A stretch of 64,000 nt of DNA, from assembly GCA_964583095.1 (NCBI GenBank), contig CAZOVB010000022.1, positions 1-64,000 of the forward strand. The letters are read 5' to 3'. Positions 35,171 through 45,136 of this stretch are shown piece by piece. This stretch comes from CAZOVB01 sp964583095 (GTDB lineage: Bacteria; Planctomycetota; Phycisphaerae; SM23-33). Both the position numbers and the translations under genes were made by a program. The notes under the pieces are model-generated. The model was not told the origin of the DNA. It searched no databases and worked only from the letters and a program-made list of their open reading frames with translations. Every line of letters starts with the position of its first letter. The stretch's first letter is position 1.

Positions 35171-38074
35171 ATGAAGAACCGAAGAACACGAGCATTCATA
35201 CTGGTCTTGCTGGTGACGTCGATGGCTCTGCCGGCCAAAGCTGTCGAGCCGATGGATCCGACCCGCCTGACCCAGAAGGTGGTCCTGGAGGCCACCCGCC
35301 AGGACATGATCACCCAGCAGGTCAACCAGTTGATTCTCAAGTTTGAGTATCTCCAGCGGGACCTTGCCAGCAACGGCTCCCAGGCCGAAGAGGCCATTGC
35401 CGTGATCAACAAGTACAAGGGACGCCTCGAGATGCTTCGGGACAACCCATTGAAACTCTCCCGATATCACCTGCGCGAAGCCCTGCGGGATGAACAGAAC
35501 CAGGCGCGACACCTCGCCACCGCCAGGCGGAACATCGACCGGGCCATGCGCGAACTGGCCAGCCTGCTTCTCCAGGCCGGCGCCTCGCACGCCCTTCAGG
35601 CTTTCGCCGGACAACTCGACGACGTGGTGGACCGCGTGGCCCAGTTGCGATCATCGGCTATCACCTATTCCCAGGCGGAAGAGGAAGAAGCCGTCCAGGC
35701 CGGAAAGAACCTTGCCGCCGAGCAGAGGCGCGTTTCGGACATGTTCGACCGTTTCCTGGAAAAGGTCGGCAACATCCAGGAGGTCAGCAATGACGCACTT
35801 GCGGCCGTGAGGCTTTCCAGGGTTCGCAAGGAACTCAACCGCGCCGAGGTCGTTTCCCTGCTTGGTCGGGCGGCCGACCAACTCGAGCAGACACAGCTCA
35901 CCCAGGCCGCACAGTCGCAGGGCAAGGCCATCGAAGGGCTCCTGGACGCCATCGACCGTCTCCGCCCCGACGCCCGACTGGAAACCCTGGTCAGGCTGCG
36001 CAATCAGATCCGCCGGCTTCGCCAGGACCAGGTCACTTTGCGGCGGAGCATTGAGGAACTGGACGCGGAGATGTTCCAGGCACGCAGCCAGGAGCTTTCG
36101 CGCCGTCAGGGCTCCTTGGCCGATGAGCTGACGGAGCTTTCTTCGGCCCCGGAGTTGGACGACCTTCGCAGGGAAGCCCGAAAGCAGATCGAGTCGGCTT
36201 CTTCCCTGCTGGCTGAGAAAAAGAGGGATTCGGCCCAGCAGGTGCAGCAGCAACTGGATGTAACCTTTGAGAAGATGATGGAACTGCTGGATGAACGGAT
36301 CGCCGACTACCAGAAGCTCCAGGAGGCGTATCGGAATCTCCAGCAGGCGACGCAGAGGTTGCGGCGCGTCCGCGACATGTACAATCGCCAGGCCGACGTG
36401 ATCAACGACGTCGATGACCTCCTCGAAAAGGAAGAAAAGGTAGGGCACCTCGCCTCAGCCCAGATCGCTCTGGACAACGAGCGAAAGCGGTTCCTGGAAC
36501 AGGTCTCCGAAGATGATCTCTGGGGCAAGACCCTGGCCCGGCCTCTCAAGCGGGCGGCCAAACCCATGGACACCGGGCGACAGATGCTGGAGCTGAACAA
36601 GGCCGTCGAGGCCAGCAGCGAACTGGCGGTGGCGTTGAACATGATCGAAGACGCCGAACGGGTGGCTGATCGCGAGTTGGCCCACCTGGAGGTGATCTGG
36701 ACGCGTTCGCAGTTGGTGCGTGATCTGCGCCTGATGACCCACCACATCGAGGACCTCCAGGCCGAACAGGCCGATCTGGCCCAGACGGTGAGCCGTCTGG
36801 ATGAACAGGGCCAGAGCGTTCTGGACGCCGTAAGCACGCAGGAGGTGCTCACCAAGGGCCTGGGCGAACTGGAAGAGATGCTCGATATGGTCCCCGAGGC
36901 TGCGGCGGTGACCATTTCGCTCTTCGACGCTCGGGCCGCCATGGCCCAGGCCACCAGCGCCCTGCAGGAGGACAACGCTTCCCGCGCGGTGCCGCAACTC
37001 AAGGCCGCTGCACAGGCCCTTGGCCAGGCCGTCGAAACCGCCAAGCAGGAAGTCAAACGTACCGAGTACCTGATCGACATGGCCAAAGAATTCCACCAGT
37101 TCTCGGCAATGGCGGCCAATCTCCTCCAGAGACAGATCGATCTTCGCCGGGCAACGGAAGTGGCGGAGCAGGAGAGCTTCGACACCCTCGCCGAAGAACA
37201 GGACGTTCTCAGGGGCGAGGCCCAGACATTCGGTTCCATGTTGCCCGTGGCCGGCTCCCACTACGAAAAAGCCGGCGAAGAAATGGGCAAGGCCATCGGC
37301 CAACTCTACCTGGCCAACGACGATGTCCGTCTCCGGGAAAAGGCTGTCGAGCATCAGAAGAAGGCCGAGGAAGCCCTCAAAGCCGCTACCCTGGAAATCT
37401 GGACGTGGCTGGAATCTCTTGAACAGGCCATGGACGAGATGTCCATGGAGCCGATGGAATGGCCCAGCGGGATGGATCCGATCACCAAGGTACTTCTGCT
37501 GAGCATCCTGGAAAACGAGATGCGCATGACCATGCGCGGCGTTCCCGAAAGCGATATCGAGCGATTCGTGGACAGGCAGGATGAGATCCTCAAGGGCACC
37601 ATCGAGGTCCAGCAGCTTATCGAAGAGATGGATCTGGCCCTGCTGGATACCGGAAAGCAGGCCTTCCGGTCGGCCGAAGAGCGCATGAACAACGCAATGG
37701 TCGCGATGAAAGAACCCAACAAGTCCGACGCGCTGGAACACTCGCGACAGGCCGAACGTGCTTTGCGCCAAGCACTTGCCGAATTGATCATCTTCACCTT
37801 CCCCGTCCCGCCCGATGAAGAGGAAGAGGAACTGGAAGATATGGAAGAAATGCCCCCGCTGAGTGAACCGCCTCCCGTCATGGATCCCCAGGGCGGCGAC
37901 TGGAGCGTTTTCCTCAAGGCCACCCCTCGCGGAAAGGTCCCGGACAAGAACCGGGCGGAATGGCAGGAACTGACCGAGCGCGAGCGCGAAGCTCTGCATG
38001 AGAACTTCGCACGCGAGCTGCCCCTGGAATACCGGCAGTTGCTTCGGGATTACTACAAGGCTCTTTCCCAATAA
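35171..38074 (+). CDS. giant secreted coiled-coil protein
   Basis: The 967-residue product has a signal peptide (TRAFILVLLVTSMALPAKAVEP) and then an almost continuous helical heptad-rich body to about residue 850. A very acidic stretch (PDEEEEELEDMEEMPP) and a short C-terminal domain (WSVFLKATPRGKVPDKNRAEWQELTEREREALHENFARELPLEYRQLLRDYYKAL) end it. The tail resembles the WxxLTxxERExLxxxxxxxLPxEYRxLLxxYY end of planctomycete MoxR-operon proteins. It is likely periplasmic and structural, perhaps bridging envelope layers. The start at 35171 is taken at the signal peptide; a much longer in-frame opening upstream lies inside the DUF4175-like gene and is spurious. Confidence 0.8.
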   Translation: MKNRRTRAFILVLLVTSMALPAKAVEPMDPTRLTQKVVLEATRQDMITQQVNQLILKFEYLQRDLASNGSQAEEAIAVINKYKGRLEMLRDNPLKLSRYHLREALRDEQNQARHLATARRNIDRAMRELASLLLQAGASHALQAFAGQLDDVVDRVAQLRSSAITYSQAEEEEAVQAGKNLAAEQRRVSDMFDRFLEKVGNIQEVSNDALAAVRLSRVRKELNRAEVVSLLGRAADQLEQTQLTQAAQSQGKAIEGLLDAIDRLRPDARLETLVRLRNQIRRLRQDQVTLRRSIEELDAEMFQARSQELSRRQGSLADELTELSSAPELDDLRREARKQIESASSLLAEKKRDSAQQVQQQLDVTFEKMMELLDERIADYQKLQEAYRNLQQATQRLRRVRDMYNRQADVINDVDDLLEKEEKVGHLASAQIALDNERKRFLEQVSEDDLWGKTLARPLKRAAKPMDTGRQMLELNKAVEASSELAVALNMIEDAERVADRELAHLEVIWTRSQLVRDLRLMTHHIEDLQAEQADLAQTVSRLDEQGQSVLDAVSTQEVLTKGLGELEEMLDMVPEAAAVTISLFDARAAMAQATSALQEDNASRAVPQLKAAAQALGQAVETAKQEVKRTEYLIDMAKEFHQFSAMAANLLQRQIDLRRATEVAEQESFDTLAEEQDVLRGEAQTFGSMLPVAGSHYEKAGEEMGKAIGQLYLANDDVRLREKAVEHQKKAEEALKAATLEIWTWLESLEQAMDEMSMEPMEWPSGMDPITKVLLLSILENEMRMTMRGVPESDIERFVDRQDEILKGTIEVQQLIEEMDLALLDTGKQAFRSAEERMNNAMVAMKEPNKSDALEHSRQAERALRQALAELIIFTFPVPPDEEEEELEDMEEMPPLSEPPPVMDPQGGDWSVFLKATPRGKVPDKNRAEWQELTEREREALHENFARELPLEYRQLLRDYYKALSQ

Positions 38075-38112
38075 TCGATACACCCGGCCCGACCGCCGGG
38101 AGGACCATCAAT

Positions 38113-39144
38113 ATGAAATACATGCTGACCGTACTTTGCGTGGCCGGAATCGCACTGACCTCATTGCCCTCCGAGGCCTGGGCCCAGGAAACGGTGGGAG
38201 GCAATCGGCTCAAGCAGACCGATCTGCTTACTCCCCGGGCCGAACAGGCCATTGACCGGGGTTATCGCTACCTCAAGGGGCGCCAGAGCGAAGACGGCGC
38301 CTGGGGCAAGAAGGGCAACTCCGTGGGAGTCACCAGTCTCTGCCTCATTGCTCTGATGGTGCAGGGGAACTTTCCCGGGGAGAAGCCTTACGGCGACGAG
38401 ATGGATAAGGCCTTGGATTACCTTCTCAAGGAAAGCCGGACCGGCATGGCCGGATATATGGGCACCAACATGTACAGCCACGGCCTGGCGACGCTTGCGC
38501 TTTCCGAGCTCTGGGGCCAGACCGACCGGGATGAGGAGATCCGTGACGCCATCAAGGACGCTGTGGATATCATCCTGGCATCGCAGAACAAGATCGGCGG
38601 GTGGAGATACAATCCCGAACCCAGCGGGTCGGATGTCTCGGTAACCGCCATGCAGCTTGTCGCTCTCAACAGTGCCAAGCAGGCGGGCATTCTCGTCCCC
38701 GACGAGACGATCAACAAGGCCATCCGTTTCATCCACCTGTGCCGCGAACCGACTTCCGGGGGCTTTACCTACATGGCCGGGGCCGGCCAGGGCTCGCCGG
38801 GCTTTGCCCGCTCTGCTGCGGCGATTTTCTCGCTGATGATGGCCGGCAAGCACGAATCCGCCGAGGTCAAGGGAGGCATCAAGTACCTCCATTCCCAGCC
38901 GACCGAGATCTTTCGGAACGTCCAGTGGTACGCCTACGGACACTACTACGCCTCGCTTGTCAACTACATGGCCGGGGAAGATACCTTCGAGAAATGGTAT
39001 CCGAAGATTCGCGACGGCCTGATCAGTCGGCAGCACAAGGATGGGTACTGGAAGACCGGCCCGGGGGGGACCGACTATTCCACTGCGATGAGCATCATCA
39101 CCCTCGGAGTGCCCTACGCCTTCGTCCCCGCCTACCAGAGATAG
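38113..39144 (+). CDS. secreted prenyltransferase/squalene-cyclase-type toroid protein
   Basis: The 343-residue protein has a signal peptide (MLTVLCVAGIALTSLPSEAWAQ) and repeated QW-like motifs of an alpha/alpha toroid: RAIDRGYRYLKGRQSEDGAWG, ALDYLLKESRTGMAGYMGTNMYSHGLATLALSELWG, IILASQNKIGGWRYNP, and GLISRQHKDGYWKTGPGGTDYSTAMSIITLGVPY. The DxDD acid motif of squalene-hopene cyclase is not present. A cyclase activity is therefore unlikely; such secreted toroids more often bind peptides or act as scaffolds. It closes the conserved MoxR-type block, and the paralogue array begins about 80 bp downstream with a degenerate tail. Confidence 0.82.
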   Translation: MKYMLTVLCVAGIALTSLPSEAWAQETVGGNRLKQTDLLTPRAEQAIDRGYRYLKGRQSEDGAWGKKGNSVGVTSLCLIALMVQGNFPGEKPYGDEMDKALDYLLKESRTGMAGYMGTNMYSHGLATLALSELWGQTDRDEEIRDAIKDAVDIILASQNKIGGWRYNPEPSGSDVSVTAMQLVALNSAKQAGILVPDETINKAIRFIHLCREPTSGGFTYMAGAGQGSPGFARSAAAIFSLMMAGKHESAEVKGGIKYLHSQPTEIFRNVQWYAYGHYYASLVNYMAGEDTFEKWYPKIRDGLISRQHKDGYWKTGPGGTDYSTAMSIITLGVPYAFVPAYQR

Positions 39145-39223
39145 GGTGCATCTGGACATCTCCAATTGGCTCCAGAGGCGTCGGCAAGCGTCGGTCGACA
39201 GTTCTTTGTGTCGTGGCTGGTGA

Positions 39224-39421
39224 AGCTTTGATGGGTCGATCCGCCAAGGATCGATCAAAATATCAGAACTCAAGGACCGATTGTTCGTTATAGAAAGGGA
39301 GCGTCCACCGCGCTTTCCGGAGGTCCGGGACACGTTGTCTCGCCTCTACCCCCACAATGACGACAAGTGGCTTCTGAGACCCAGGCCCGACTGGCTCAAG
39401 ACGCCGCAATCGGATCCTTGA
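39224..39421 (+). pseudogene. orphan C-terminal tail of a lost array paralogue
   Basis: Directly after an in-frame stop (39221-39223) an open frame without any start codon reads ISELKDRLFVIERERPP, then RDTLSRLYPHNDDKWLLRPRPDWLK and a stop. This matches in order the extreme C-terminus of the first full paralogue downstream (MLYRIEKRRFRPDK ... WSLEPRPEWLDRP). It ends 4 bp before that paralogue starts. The simplest reading is the leftover 3' end of a deleted extra copy, with about 830 codons gone. The alignment was done by eye. Confidence 0.6.
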
Positions 39422-39425
39422 TGCG

Positions 39426-42128
39426 ATGAGATCTCACAGACTGCGGTACCTGGTTTGCTGCATTTGCCTGGCATGCCTGCCCTGCCGGCTGGTAGCCCAG
39501 GAAGTCCCCAAAGCGACTGGCCGGGAGGAAACCGACCCCCAGCGCGTCTCGGCCGAGGAGATCCGAAAGCTTCGGGCAAAGTGGGTCGATCCGGAAGCCG
39601 AAACCACCGATGCCAACAAGATTCGCCGATATGAATCGATCCTTCGCGAGGGGCGAAGGCTTCTGCGTGAGAATGCCCACGCGGAGAACCTGTACATTGT
39701 CCGGGCGATGATGCTCCAGGCTTCCCGCGGGCTGCTGATCCTGGGGGTCAATGACATCGATCGCCAAGGGGTTATTCGTCTGGCCGAGGGCGTCGTCAAC
39801 TCCTCTGCCCCGCCGGGCTGGCGTATCGAGGCGGATACGCTCCTGACCCAGCTCCGCCTTGCCGGTGAGGCAGAGAAACCGGAGCAACTCGAAGGGACGA
39901 TCGAGCGTTACCTTGGCCGGTATGAGAACAGCGAAACCACCCCGGCCGCTCTGATGCGCGCCGCTCAGATGGCTCAACAGTACAAGATGGAGAAGCTCTA
40001 TTCGTCTTACATCGAGCGATTGCGGGAGGAGTTTCTGGATCACGAAGGCGTGGGCAACTTTCTCGTTCGCCAGGGCGAGAAGATCCCCCGGGAGGGTCGA
40101 TCATTCACATGCAGGATTCCGCGGGTCAACGAGGGGGAGATGATTCTCCCACTGGACCTGATGGGTCAGACGAGTGTGATCCTCTTTTGGGATCCCCGTT
40201 CACTGCCGGGCAGAGAGCATCTGGCGACGATGGGGCGGAAACTCCGGCAAGAGCCGCGTCCGGGCCTGGGGGGGCTTTTGATTTCCACCGACGCGGAATT
40301 GTCCCGGGTGAGGAAGGTCCTCGCCGAGGCGCAGCCGACATTTCCCTCGGCGTATCTGGAACAGCAGAGCCTCGCATCGGTCATGGAGTTCTTCGGGGTC
40401 AATGAGATCCCGATGTACTTTCTGGTCGGGCCCGACGGGCGCATCTTCGACACGCCGCGCCATTTCCACGGGATGTGGTGGCGGGGGACCGAAGATGCCT
40501 TCCTGCGGTATATGTGGCGACAGTGGCGACGTGCTTCCCGCCTGCAGTTGACACGAAGCGGGTTGTTTCTCCTAACCGATATCCGCCCCGGAGCAGAGGC
40601 GAAGCTCGCCGATCAAATCGATCGAATCCAGCACGTTCTGCTTGCCCACGCACCTGGTGCCAAGAGAGTGGAGGCGATGCAACAGGTGCTTGAGGCGTTC
40701 CAGCCGGAGGCCGATCGCCTCGAAGGCCACCAGGCCAAAATGGCTGCCGTAATGTCCCTGGCCCTGCAACGATGGATCGCCCTGGGCCAACGGGAGAACC
40801 GTCTTCAGGCCGATTGGGTCAAGCAGGCCAAGGCCCTGGCCGATGACCCCCTGCCCGGGCCGGCTGGTCTTCTGGCCGACTTCTTCGTCCTGCTGGCCGA
40901 TGTGCATGAAGCCCAAAACGACGCTGCCGACGCCATGATTCGTCGCTTCGTTTTGGAGCACGAATCGACTCGGCTGGAGTTTCAGGCGCGGATGCTTGCC
41001 TTGGCCCTGTCTTTGGAGAAAGGCCTGGATGCTCCGCGGCGAAGTCTGCAGGGAACGCTCTGCGACGTGCACAGTTTCGATCGCCCCCTTGTTCGGGGAT
41101 ACGTCCGGGATACCACAGACATCCATCCGGAGATCGAGGCGAGGCTGCGGTTCGAGCTTCCCGTCAAAGCATTGGACGGAGAAAAGTTGAGCCTGGGCAA
41201 GGGAATCGAAGGCGAGGCGATTGTGGTGCACTTCTGGTCTGCCGGGGCACCGATCGCTTCGGCAGGGATTCCCGAGCGGCAGGATCCGGTCGTATCTCCT
41301 TATGCACTGGCAGAAGCCGGCGAGGGTGTGACCATCGTGGCGGTCAACGTGGACGGCAACCTTCAAGCCGCAAAGGAGCTTGCCGCCAAGCACCCGGACT
41401 GGGTTCATGGCTTGTGCCCCCAAGGCTGGGCCGATCCGCTGCTTCGATCCCTTGGGGTGACACGTATGCCAAGCACATGGATATTCGGGTATGATGGGGG
41501 CGTGTTGGTCGACGACAATCATACGGATACGCCTGATGCCCTCGAACATCTTCAGACGATGAGCACGTGGGTGCTCTACTGGCGGGACATTCCAGTAGAT
41601 CAGTGGTACTTGAGGACGATGCGCCTCTGGTCGGGTTTCCAGGCAGGCCGCGCCGCAATGGCCCTCTATGGCGAAGATCTCTTCCCGCAAAAACGGGCTG
41701 ACGAGTACCGACGGGGCTACAAATGGGCCTTGGACAGCGGCCTGAGGAATTCGATTCGTACCTCCGCCGATCCGATTCACCGCGAGATCCTGTCGATTCT
41801 TGCCGATTCGCCCGAAGGTGAAATCCCCTCACAAGCTGCACGCAAGCGCCTGGCCAGACTTCATGATCGCTTGAGGCGGTTCGAGCCGTACCTCCAGAAA
41901 GTGCAGGATCTGATCGAGACCAGCCCGGACTGGCCCGACTGGGCGCCCAGGGAGGGAATCGAGCAGGGCCGAGAGATGCTTTATCGGATCGAGAAGCGAA
42001 GATTTCGACCGGACAAAGAGACGGCGGGTAAGCTCGATGCCCTGCTGAAAGAAACCGATTCAGGCTGGTCGCTCGAGCCCCGTCCCGAATGGCTTGACCG
42101 GCCGGAGACCAGGAAAGAACAGCAATGA
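39426..42128 (+). CDS. array paralogue 1: secreted double thioredoxin-like protein without Cys
   Basis: The 900-residue protein has a signal peptide ending at LVAQ, then the family hallmark KLRAKWVDPEAETTDANKIRRYE and a helical domain (residues ~40-140; LREGRRLLRE, MLQASRGLLILG, APPGWRIEAD). A first thioredoxin-like fold follows at ~230-345 (LMGQTSVILFWDPRS; cis-Pro strand NEIPMYFLVGPDGRIF). A long helical middle leads to a second fold at ~570-700 (EAIVVHFWSAGAPIASAG; VTRMPSTWIFGYDG). In the second fold the position of the WCxxC centre is AGAPIA, so both redox cysteines are missing. It is probably periplasmic and a binding or chaperone-like protein, not an oxidoreductase. The fold assignment is from motif pattern only. 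Its stop overlaps the next start (ATGA). Confidence 0.75.
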   Translation: MRSHRLRYLVCCICLACLPCRLVAQEVPKATGREETDPQRVSAEEIRKLRAKWVDPEAETTDANKIRRYESILREGRRLLRENAHAENLYIVRAMMLQASRGLLILGVNDIDRQGVIRLAEGVVNSSAPPGWRIEADTLLTQLRLAGEAEKPEQLEGTIERYLGRYENSETTPAALMRAAQMAQQYKMEKLYSSYIERLREEFLDHEGVGNFLVRQGEKIPREGRSFTCRIPRVNEGEMILPLDLMGQTSVILFWDPRSLPGREHLATMGRKLRQEPRPGLGGLLISTDAELSRVRKVLAEAQPTFPSAYLEQQSLASVMEFFGVNEIPMYFLVGPDGRIFDTPRHFHGMWWRGTEDAFLRYMWRQWRRASRLQLTRSGLFLLTDIRPGAEAKLADQIDRIQHVLLAHAPGAKRVEAMQQVLEAFQPEADRLEGHQAKMAAVMSLALQRWIALGQRENRLQADWVKQAKALADDPLPGPAGLLADFFVLLADVHEAQNDAADAMIRRFVLEHESTRLEFQARMLALALSLEKGLDAPRRSLQGTLCDVHSFDRPLVRGYVRDTTDIHPEIEARLRFELPVKALDGEKLSLGKGIEGEAIVVHFWSAGAPIASAGIPERQDPVVSPYALAEAGEGVTIVAVNVDGNLQAAKELAAKHPDWVHGLCPQGWADPLLRSLGVTRMPSTWIFGYDGGVLVDDNHTDTPDALEHLQTMSTWVLYWRDIPVDQWYLRTMRLWSGFQAGRAAMALYGEDLFPQKRADEYRRGYKWALDSGLRNSIRTSADPIHREILSILADSPEGEIPSQAARKRLARLHDRLRRFEPYLQKVQDLIETSPDWPDWAPREGIEQGREMLYRIEKRRFRPDKETAGKLDALLKETDSGWSLEPRPEWLDRPETRKEQQ

Positions 42129-44842
42129 CAGCCAAGAAGTACATCGCGAGGCGGATTCATCTGGTTTTGCTCTGCGGGCTGATGGCAGGTGGCTATTCGA
42201 ACCTGTGCGCCCAGACCCAAAACGCAGCCGGTGAGGCCCGGAAGACGGACGTTCCCGGCCTGGAGATTCGCAAGCTCCGCGCCAAGTGGGTCGACCCCCA
42301 GGCGGAGACCACCGATACAAACAAAATTCGACGCTACGAATCCATGCTCCGGGAAGGCAGAAGGCTCCTTCGCGAGTATCCCCAGGCCCAGAACGCCTAC
42401 ATGGTTCGCGCGCTGATGCTCCAGGGCACGCGGGGACTGCTGGTTCTGGGAGCCGGACAGATCGACCGCGAGCAGGTGATTGACCTGGCCGAGAAGATCG
42501 TCATTTCCGAAGCGCCCCCCGCGTGGCGTCTGGAGGCCGATGTTCTTCTGACCCAGCTGTCCCTCGTCCAGTCCGACGGCGAGGAAGACAAGAGCGTTCG
42601 AGAGAAGATCGAAGACTTCATCTCTCGCTACGAGGAGTCCTCCGTTACCCCCGATGCGCTGATGCAGGCGGCAAAGATGGCCGACCAGCACGGCCTGGCC
42701 AGGTTCCACCGAGGCGTTCTGGATCGCCTGGAGGCGGATTTCGTCTCCCGCGAGGGCGTAGGGGGTTTTCTATATCGAAGCGGGCGAAGGGTCCGTGCAA
42801 CCGGGCGGAGCCTTTCTGCCATGCTGCCCCGGGCCGACAAGACGAAACTCATTCTGCCCATCGATGCGATGGGGACCTCAACGCTCGTGCTCTTCTGGGA
42901 TCCGTCCAACTGGCGATCGAAGGAACTGTTCCAAGACATGGCCACATACTTTGCCGGCAATCCTGTGGACGGAAGCGGGGCGATTTCCATCGCGCTGGGC
43001 AACGACGTGGACAGCTTGAAGCAGGCTTCGGACTCGCTGGACGTAGACTTTCCCATGGGCTACCTGGCCCAGGCCAGCGAGCACCCCCTGCTGGAAACCT
43101 ATGCGGTCCGGCAGGTGCCGATGTTCTACCTGCTCGGAGCCGATGGGCGAATCTATGAAAATCCCCAGGAGCACCTGGGGATCAGTTGGAAAGAAGCCCG
43201 AAACGGCGTGGAGCATCATGCCCGCAGATATTGGCTGCGGCGCGATCGGGTCAACTCCGCCCGGGCCGGGCTGTTCCTCGTCGATGCCCTGGCCAAGGAA
43301 GCGGGGCCCGGCGTTGCGGATTTCTGCAATGAAATCCTTCGTGCCAGGCTGCATCTGACACTCGAGGCACGCGCAGAGGTCTTTGGCGATATCGCAGCGC
43401 GTCTGATGAGGTGGAAAGACATCCCTGCCCCCGGGGAAAAGCTGCGCAGGGAGGTCCTCTCCTGGATGCTGCTTCGCTATGTGGATATCCAGGCTGGAAG
43501 GAACAGGATCAGCGACGAACTCCGCGCCCGGGCCAAGGGGCTCGAATCGCCCTCGGATGCACCGGTTGCCGCACTGGCTGCGGAAGGGATCAAGGCCCTG
43601 GTCGCTGCCCACGATTCCAGCCGCCCCGCAGGCGTTGTCGAAGCATTCCTTGGCCGGTACGAAACCACGGATCTTGAATGGGCAGCCGAGATTCTGGCCA
43701 CCTTCATCGCCCTGGAAACCGGCCAGGACGGGATCTGCTACAGGCTCCTTGCCCAGCTCCAGCAAAGAGACGACAACCCCCGATGCATGGGCCTGCTTCG
43801 CGAGGGCTTCGACATGGTTCCCTGGGCCTTTAAGGCCCGGCCTATCCGACTGGAGTTGAAGGATCTGGAGGGCAAGAGCATCTCGCTGCCGGAGGATCTG
43901 GACTCGTCGGCCTACCTGGTCCATTTTTGGTCGGCCGATGCGCCCATCGGTTCGCAGGGCGACTATTCGGGCCTGAAGAACGCCGACAGTCTATACACGA
44001 AAAGGGAAATGCCCGAGGGTGTTCGAATTGTCTCGGTTTACGTCGGGAAGGACCTGCAGGTCGCACGGGACCAGGCGGCCAGGCATCCCGAATGGTTCCA
44101 TACCCACCTGCCGGGGGGCTGGAATTCTCAGGCGCTTCGGGCTCTTGATATTACCCGCCTGCCCAGTGCCTGGCTGATCGGCAACGGCGGGGCCGTGATT
44201 CTGGACAATATGGCCTTCTCGCTGGAGCGGGAACTGCCCGAAACCGGCAAATCGGTTTCCATTCTCTACCACGGTGTTCGAAAGGAGGACATGGACGACC
44301 TGTTCACGCTGGTCTACCGTCTGGACCGCTACATGCAGGCCAGGCAGGCCGCCCGGGCACTGTGGGGAAAATCGTACCAGGAGATCATGGGCATGAACCA
44401 GGACCACTTCAAGCGTTCCCTTGTCTCGGTGCTGGACTATGGCCCCAAACAGATTCTCGTAAAGATCAACCAGCGGACGGAAGAAGAGATCATCGCTGCC
44501 CTGGATCCTTTGCCCGAAGATGTCAAGACCCTGCCCGAGGACGTGCGCAAGAAGATTCTGGGCAGTCTGGACCGATTGGCCCGTGCCGGGGAGCGGATCG
44601 ATCACCTGGAAGAAATCACCCGTCGCGAAAGGTGGAAGTACATCCGCGACCGGCATGAGATCGACTTTTCTCAAGCGCGGGAGCGACTCTGGCTGCTGGA
44701 AATCCATTGGCGAGACTTTGCCCGTCGCGATCTGCCAACACATCTGCTGGATGGGCTTTTTGAAAGAATCATCAGCAAAGGCACGACACGGCGGAAGTGG
44801 GACATGAAGCCTTCGTCCCGAAAGACAGACAACAGGGAGTAA
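42125..44842 (+). CDS. array paralogue 2: secreted double thioredoxin-like protein without Cys
   Basis: The 905-residue protein has a signal peptide ending at LCAQ and the hallmark KLRAKWVDPQAETTDTNKIRRYE. It has the same layout as paralogue 1: first thioredoxin-like fold (MGTSTLVLFWDPSNW; RQVPMFYLLGADGRIY), helical middle, and second fold (SAYLVHFWSADAPIGSQGD; ITRLPSAWLIGNGG). The CxxC site reads ADAPIG, again without cysteine. The C-terminal tail ends RKWDMKPSSRK, a weakened form of the WSLEPRPEW tail. It is coupled to paralogue 1 by a 4-nt overlap and to the mini-copy by a 6-nt gap. Conservation with paralogue 1 is strongest in residues 40-140. Confidence 0.75.
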   Translation: MTAKKYIARRIHLVLLCGLMAGGYSNLCAQTQNAAGEARKTDVPGLEIRKLRAKWVDPQAETTDTNKIRRYESMLREGRRLLREYPQAQNAYMVRALMLQGTRGLLVLGAGQIDREQVIDLAEKIVISEAPPAWRLEADVLLTQLSLVQSDGEEDKSVREKIEDFISRYEESSVTPDALMQAAKMADQHGLARFHRGVLDRLEADFVSREGVGGFLYRSGRRVRATGRSLSAMLPRADKTKLILPIDAMGTSTLVLFWDPSNWRSKELFQDMATYFAGNPVDGSGAISIALGNDVDSLKQASDSLDVDFPMGYLAQASEHPLLETYAVRQVPMFYLLGADGRIYENPQEHLGISWKEARNGVEHHARRYWLRRDRVNSARAGLFLVDALAKEAGPGVADFCNEILRARLHLTLEARAEVFGDIAARLMRWKDIPAPGEKLRREVLSWMLLRYVDIQAGRNRISDELRARAKGLESPSDAPVAALAAEGIKALVAAHDSSRPAGVVEAFLGRYETTDLEWAAEILATFIALETGQDGICYRLLAQLQQRDDNPRCMGLLREGFDMVPWAFKARPIRLELKDLEGKSISLPEDLDSSAYLVHFWSADAPIGSQGDYSGLKNADSLYTKREMPEGVRIVSVYVGKDLQVARDQAARHPEWFHTHLPGGWNSQALRALDITRLPSAWLIGNGGAVILDNMAFSLERELPETGKSVSILYHGVRKEDMDDLFTLVYRLDRYMQARQAARALWGKSYQEIMGMNQDHFKRSLVSVLDYGPKQILVKINQRTEEEIIAALDPLPEDVKTLPEDVRKKILGSLDRLARAGERIDHLEEITRRERWKYIRDRHEIDFSQARERLWLLEIHWRDFARRDLPTHLLDGLFERIISKGTTRRKWDMKPSSRKTDNRE

Positions 44843-44848
44843 TTGGCA

Positions 44849-45088
44849 ATGACTGGCCTGAAAACCGACTTCTCTGCTTCTGCCACAGCGGTATCCCTGC
44901 TGCTGATTCCGGCGTGCATTCCCATTTCCTCCCTCCGGGCCCAGTCGAAGCCCAGCGGGGAGTCTCAGAAGCCGGTGAGTCAGGAAGATCTCCTCGCTTT
45001 GCGGGCCAAATGGGTATCGCCTGATTCGGACCTGTCCGACGCCGACACAAAGAGCCTTACGCTCGAACTGAATCCCGACTGGGAGTGA
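44849..45088 (+). CDS. mini-paralogue: internally deleted array copy, 79 residues
   Basis: This short gene has a signal-peptide-like start (SASATAVSLLLIPACIPISSLRAQ) and the family hallmark LRAKWVSPDSDLSDADTK. Within a few residues it ends SLTLELNPDWE, which resembles the family C-terminal tail (WSLEPRPEW in paralogue 1, WLLRPRPDW in the orphan tail). About 820 codons are missing in between, with the frame kept. It may still be secreted as a small peptide or be a fossil. The ATG at 44849 has CAGGGAG upstream, and both neighbours are close (6 and 48 nt), so it is probably transcribed. Confidence 0.65.
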   Translation: MTGLKTDFSASATAVSLLLIPACIPISSLRAQSKPSGESQKPVSQEDLLALRAKWVSPDSDLSDADTKSLTLELNPDWE

Positions 45089-45136
45089 AAAACAAATGCT
45101 GTTCCCGCCCCATCCCGAATTCCTGCCAGGAGCAAG

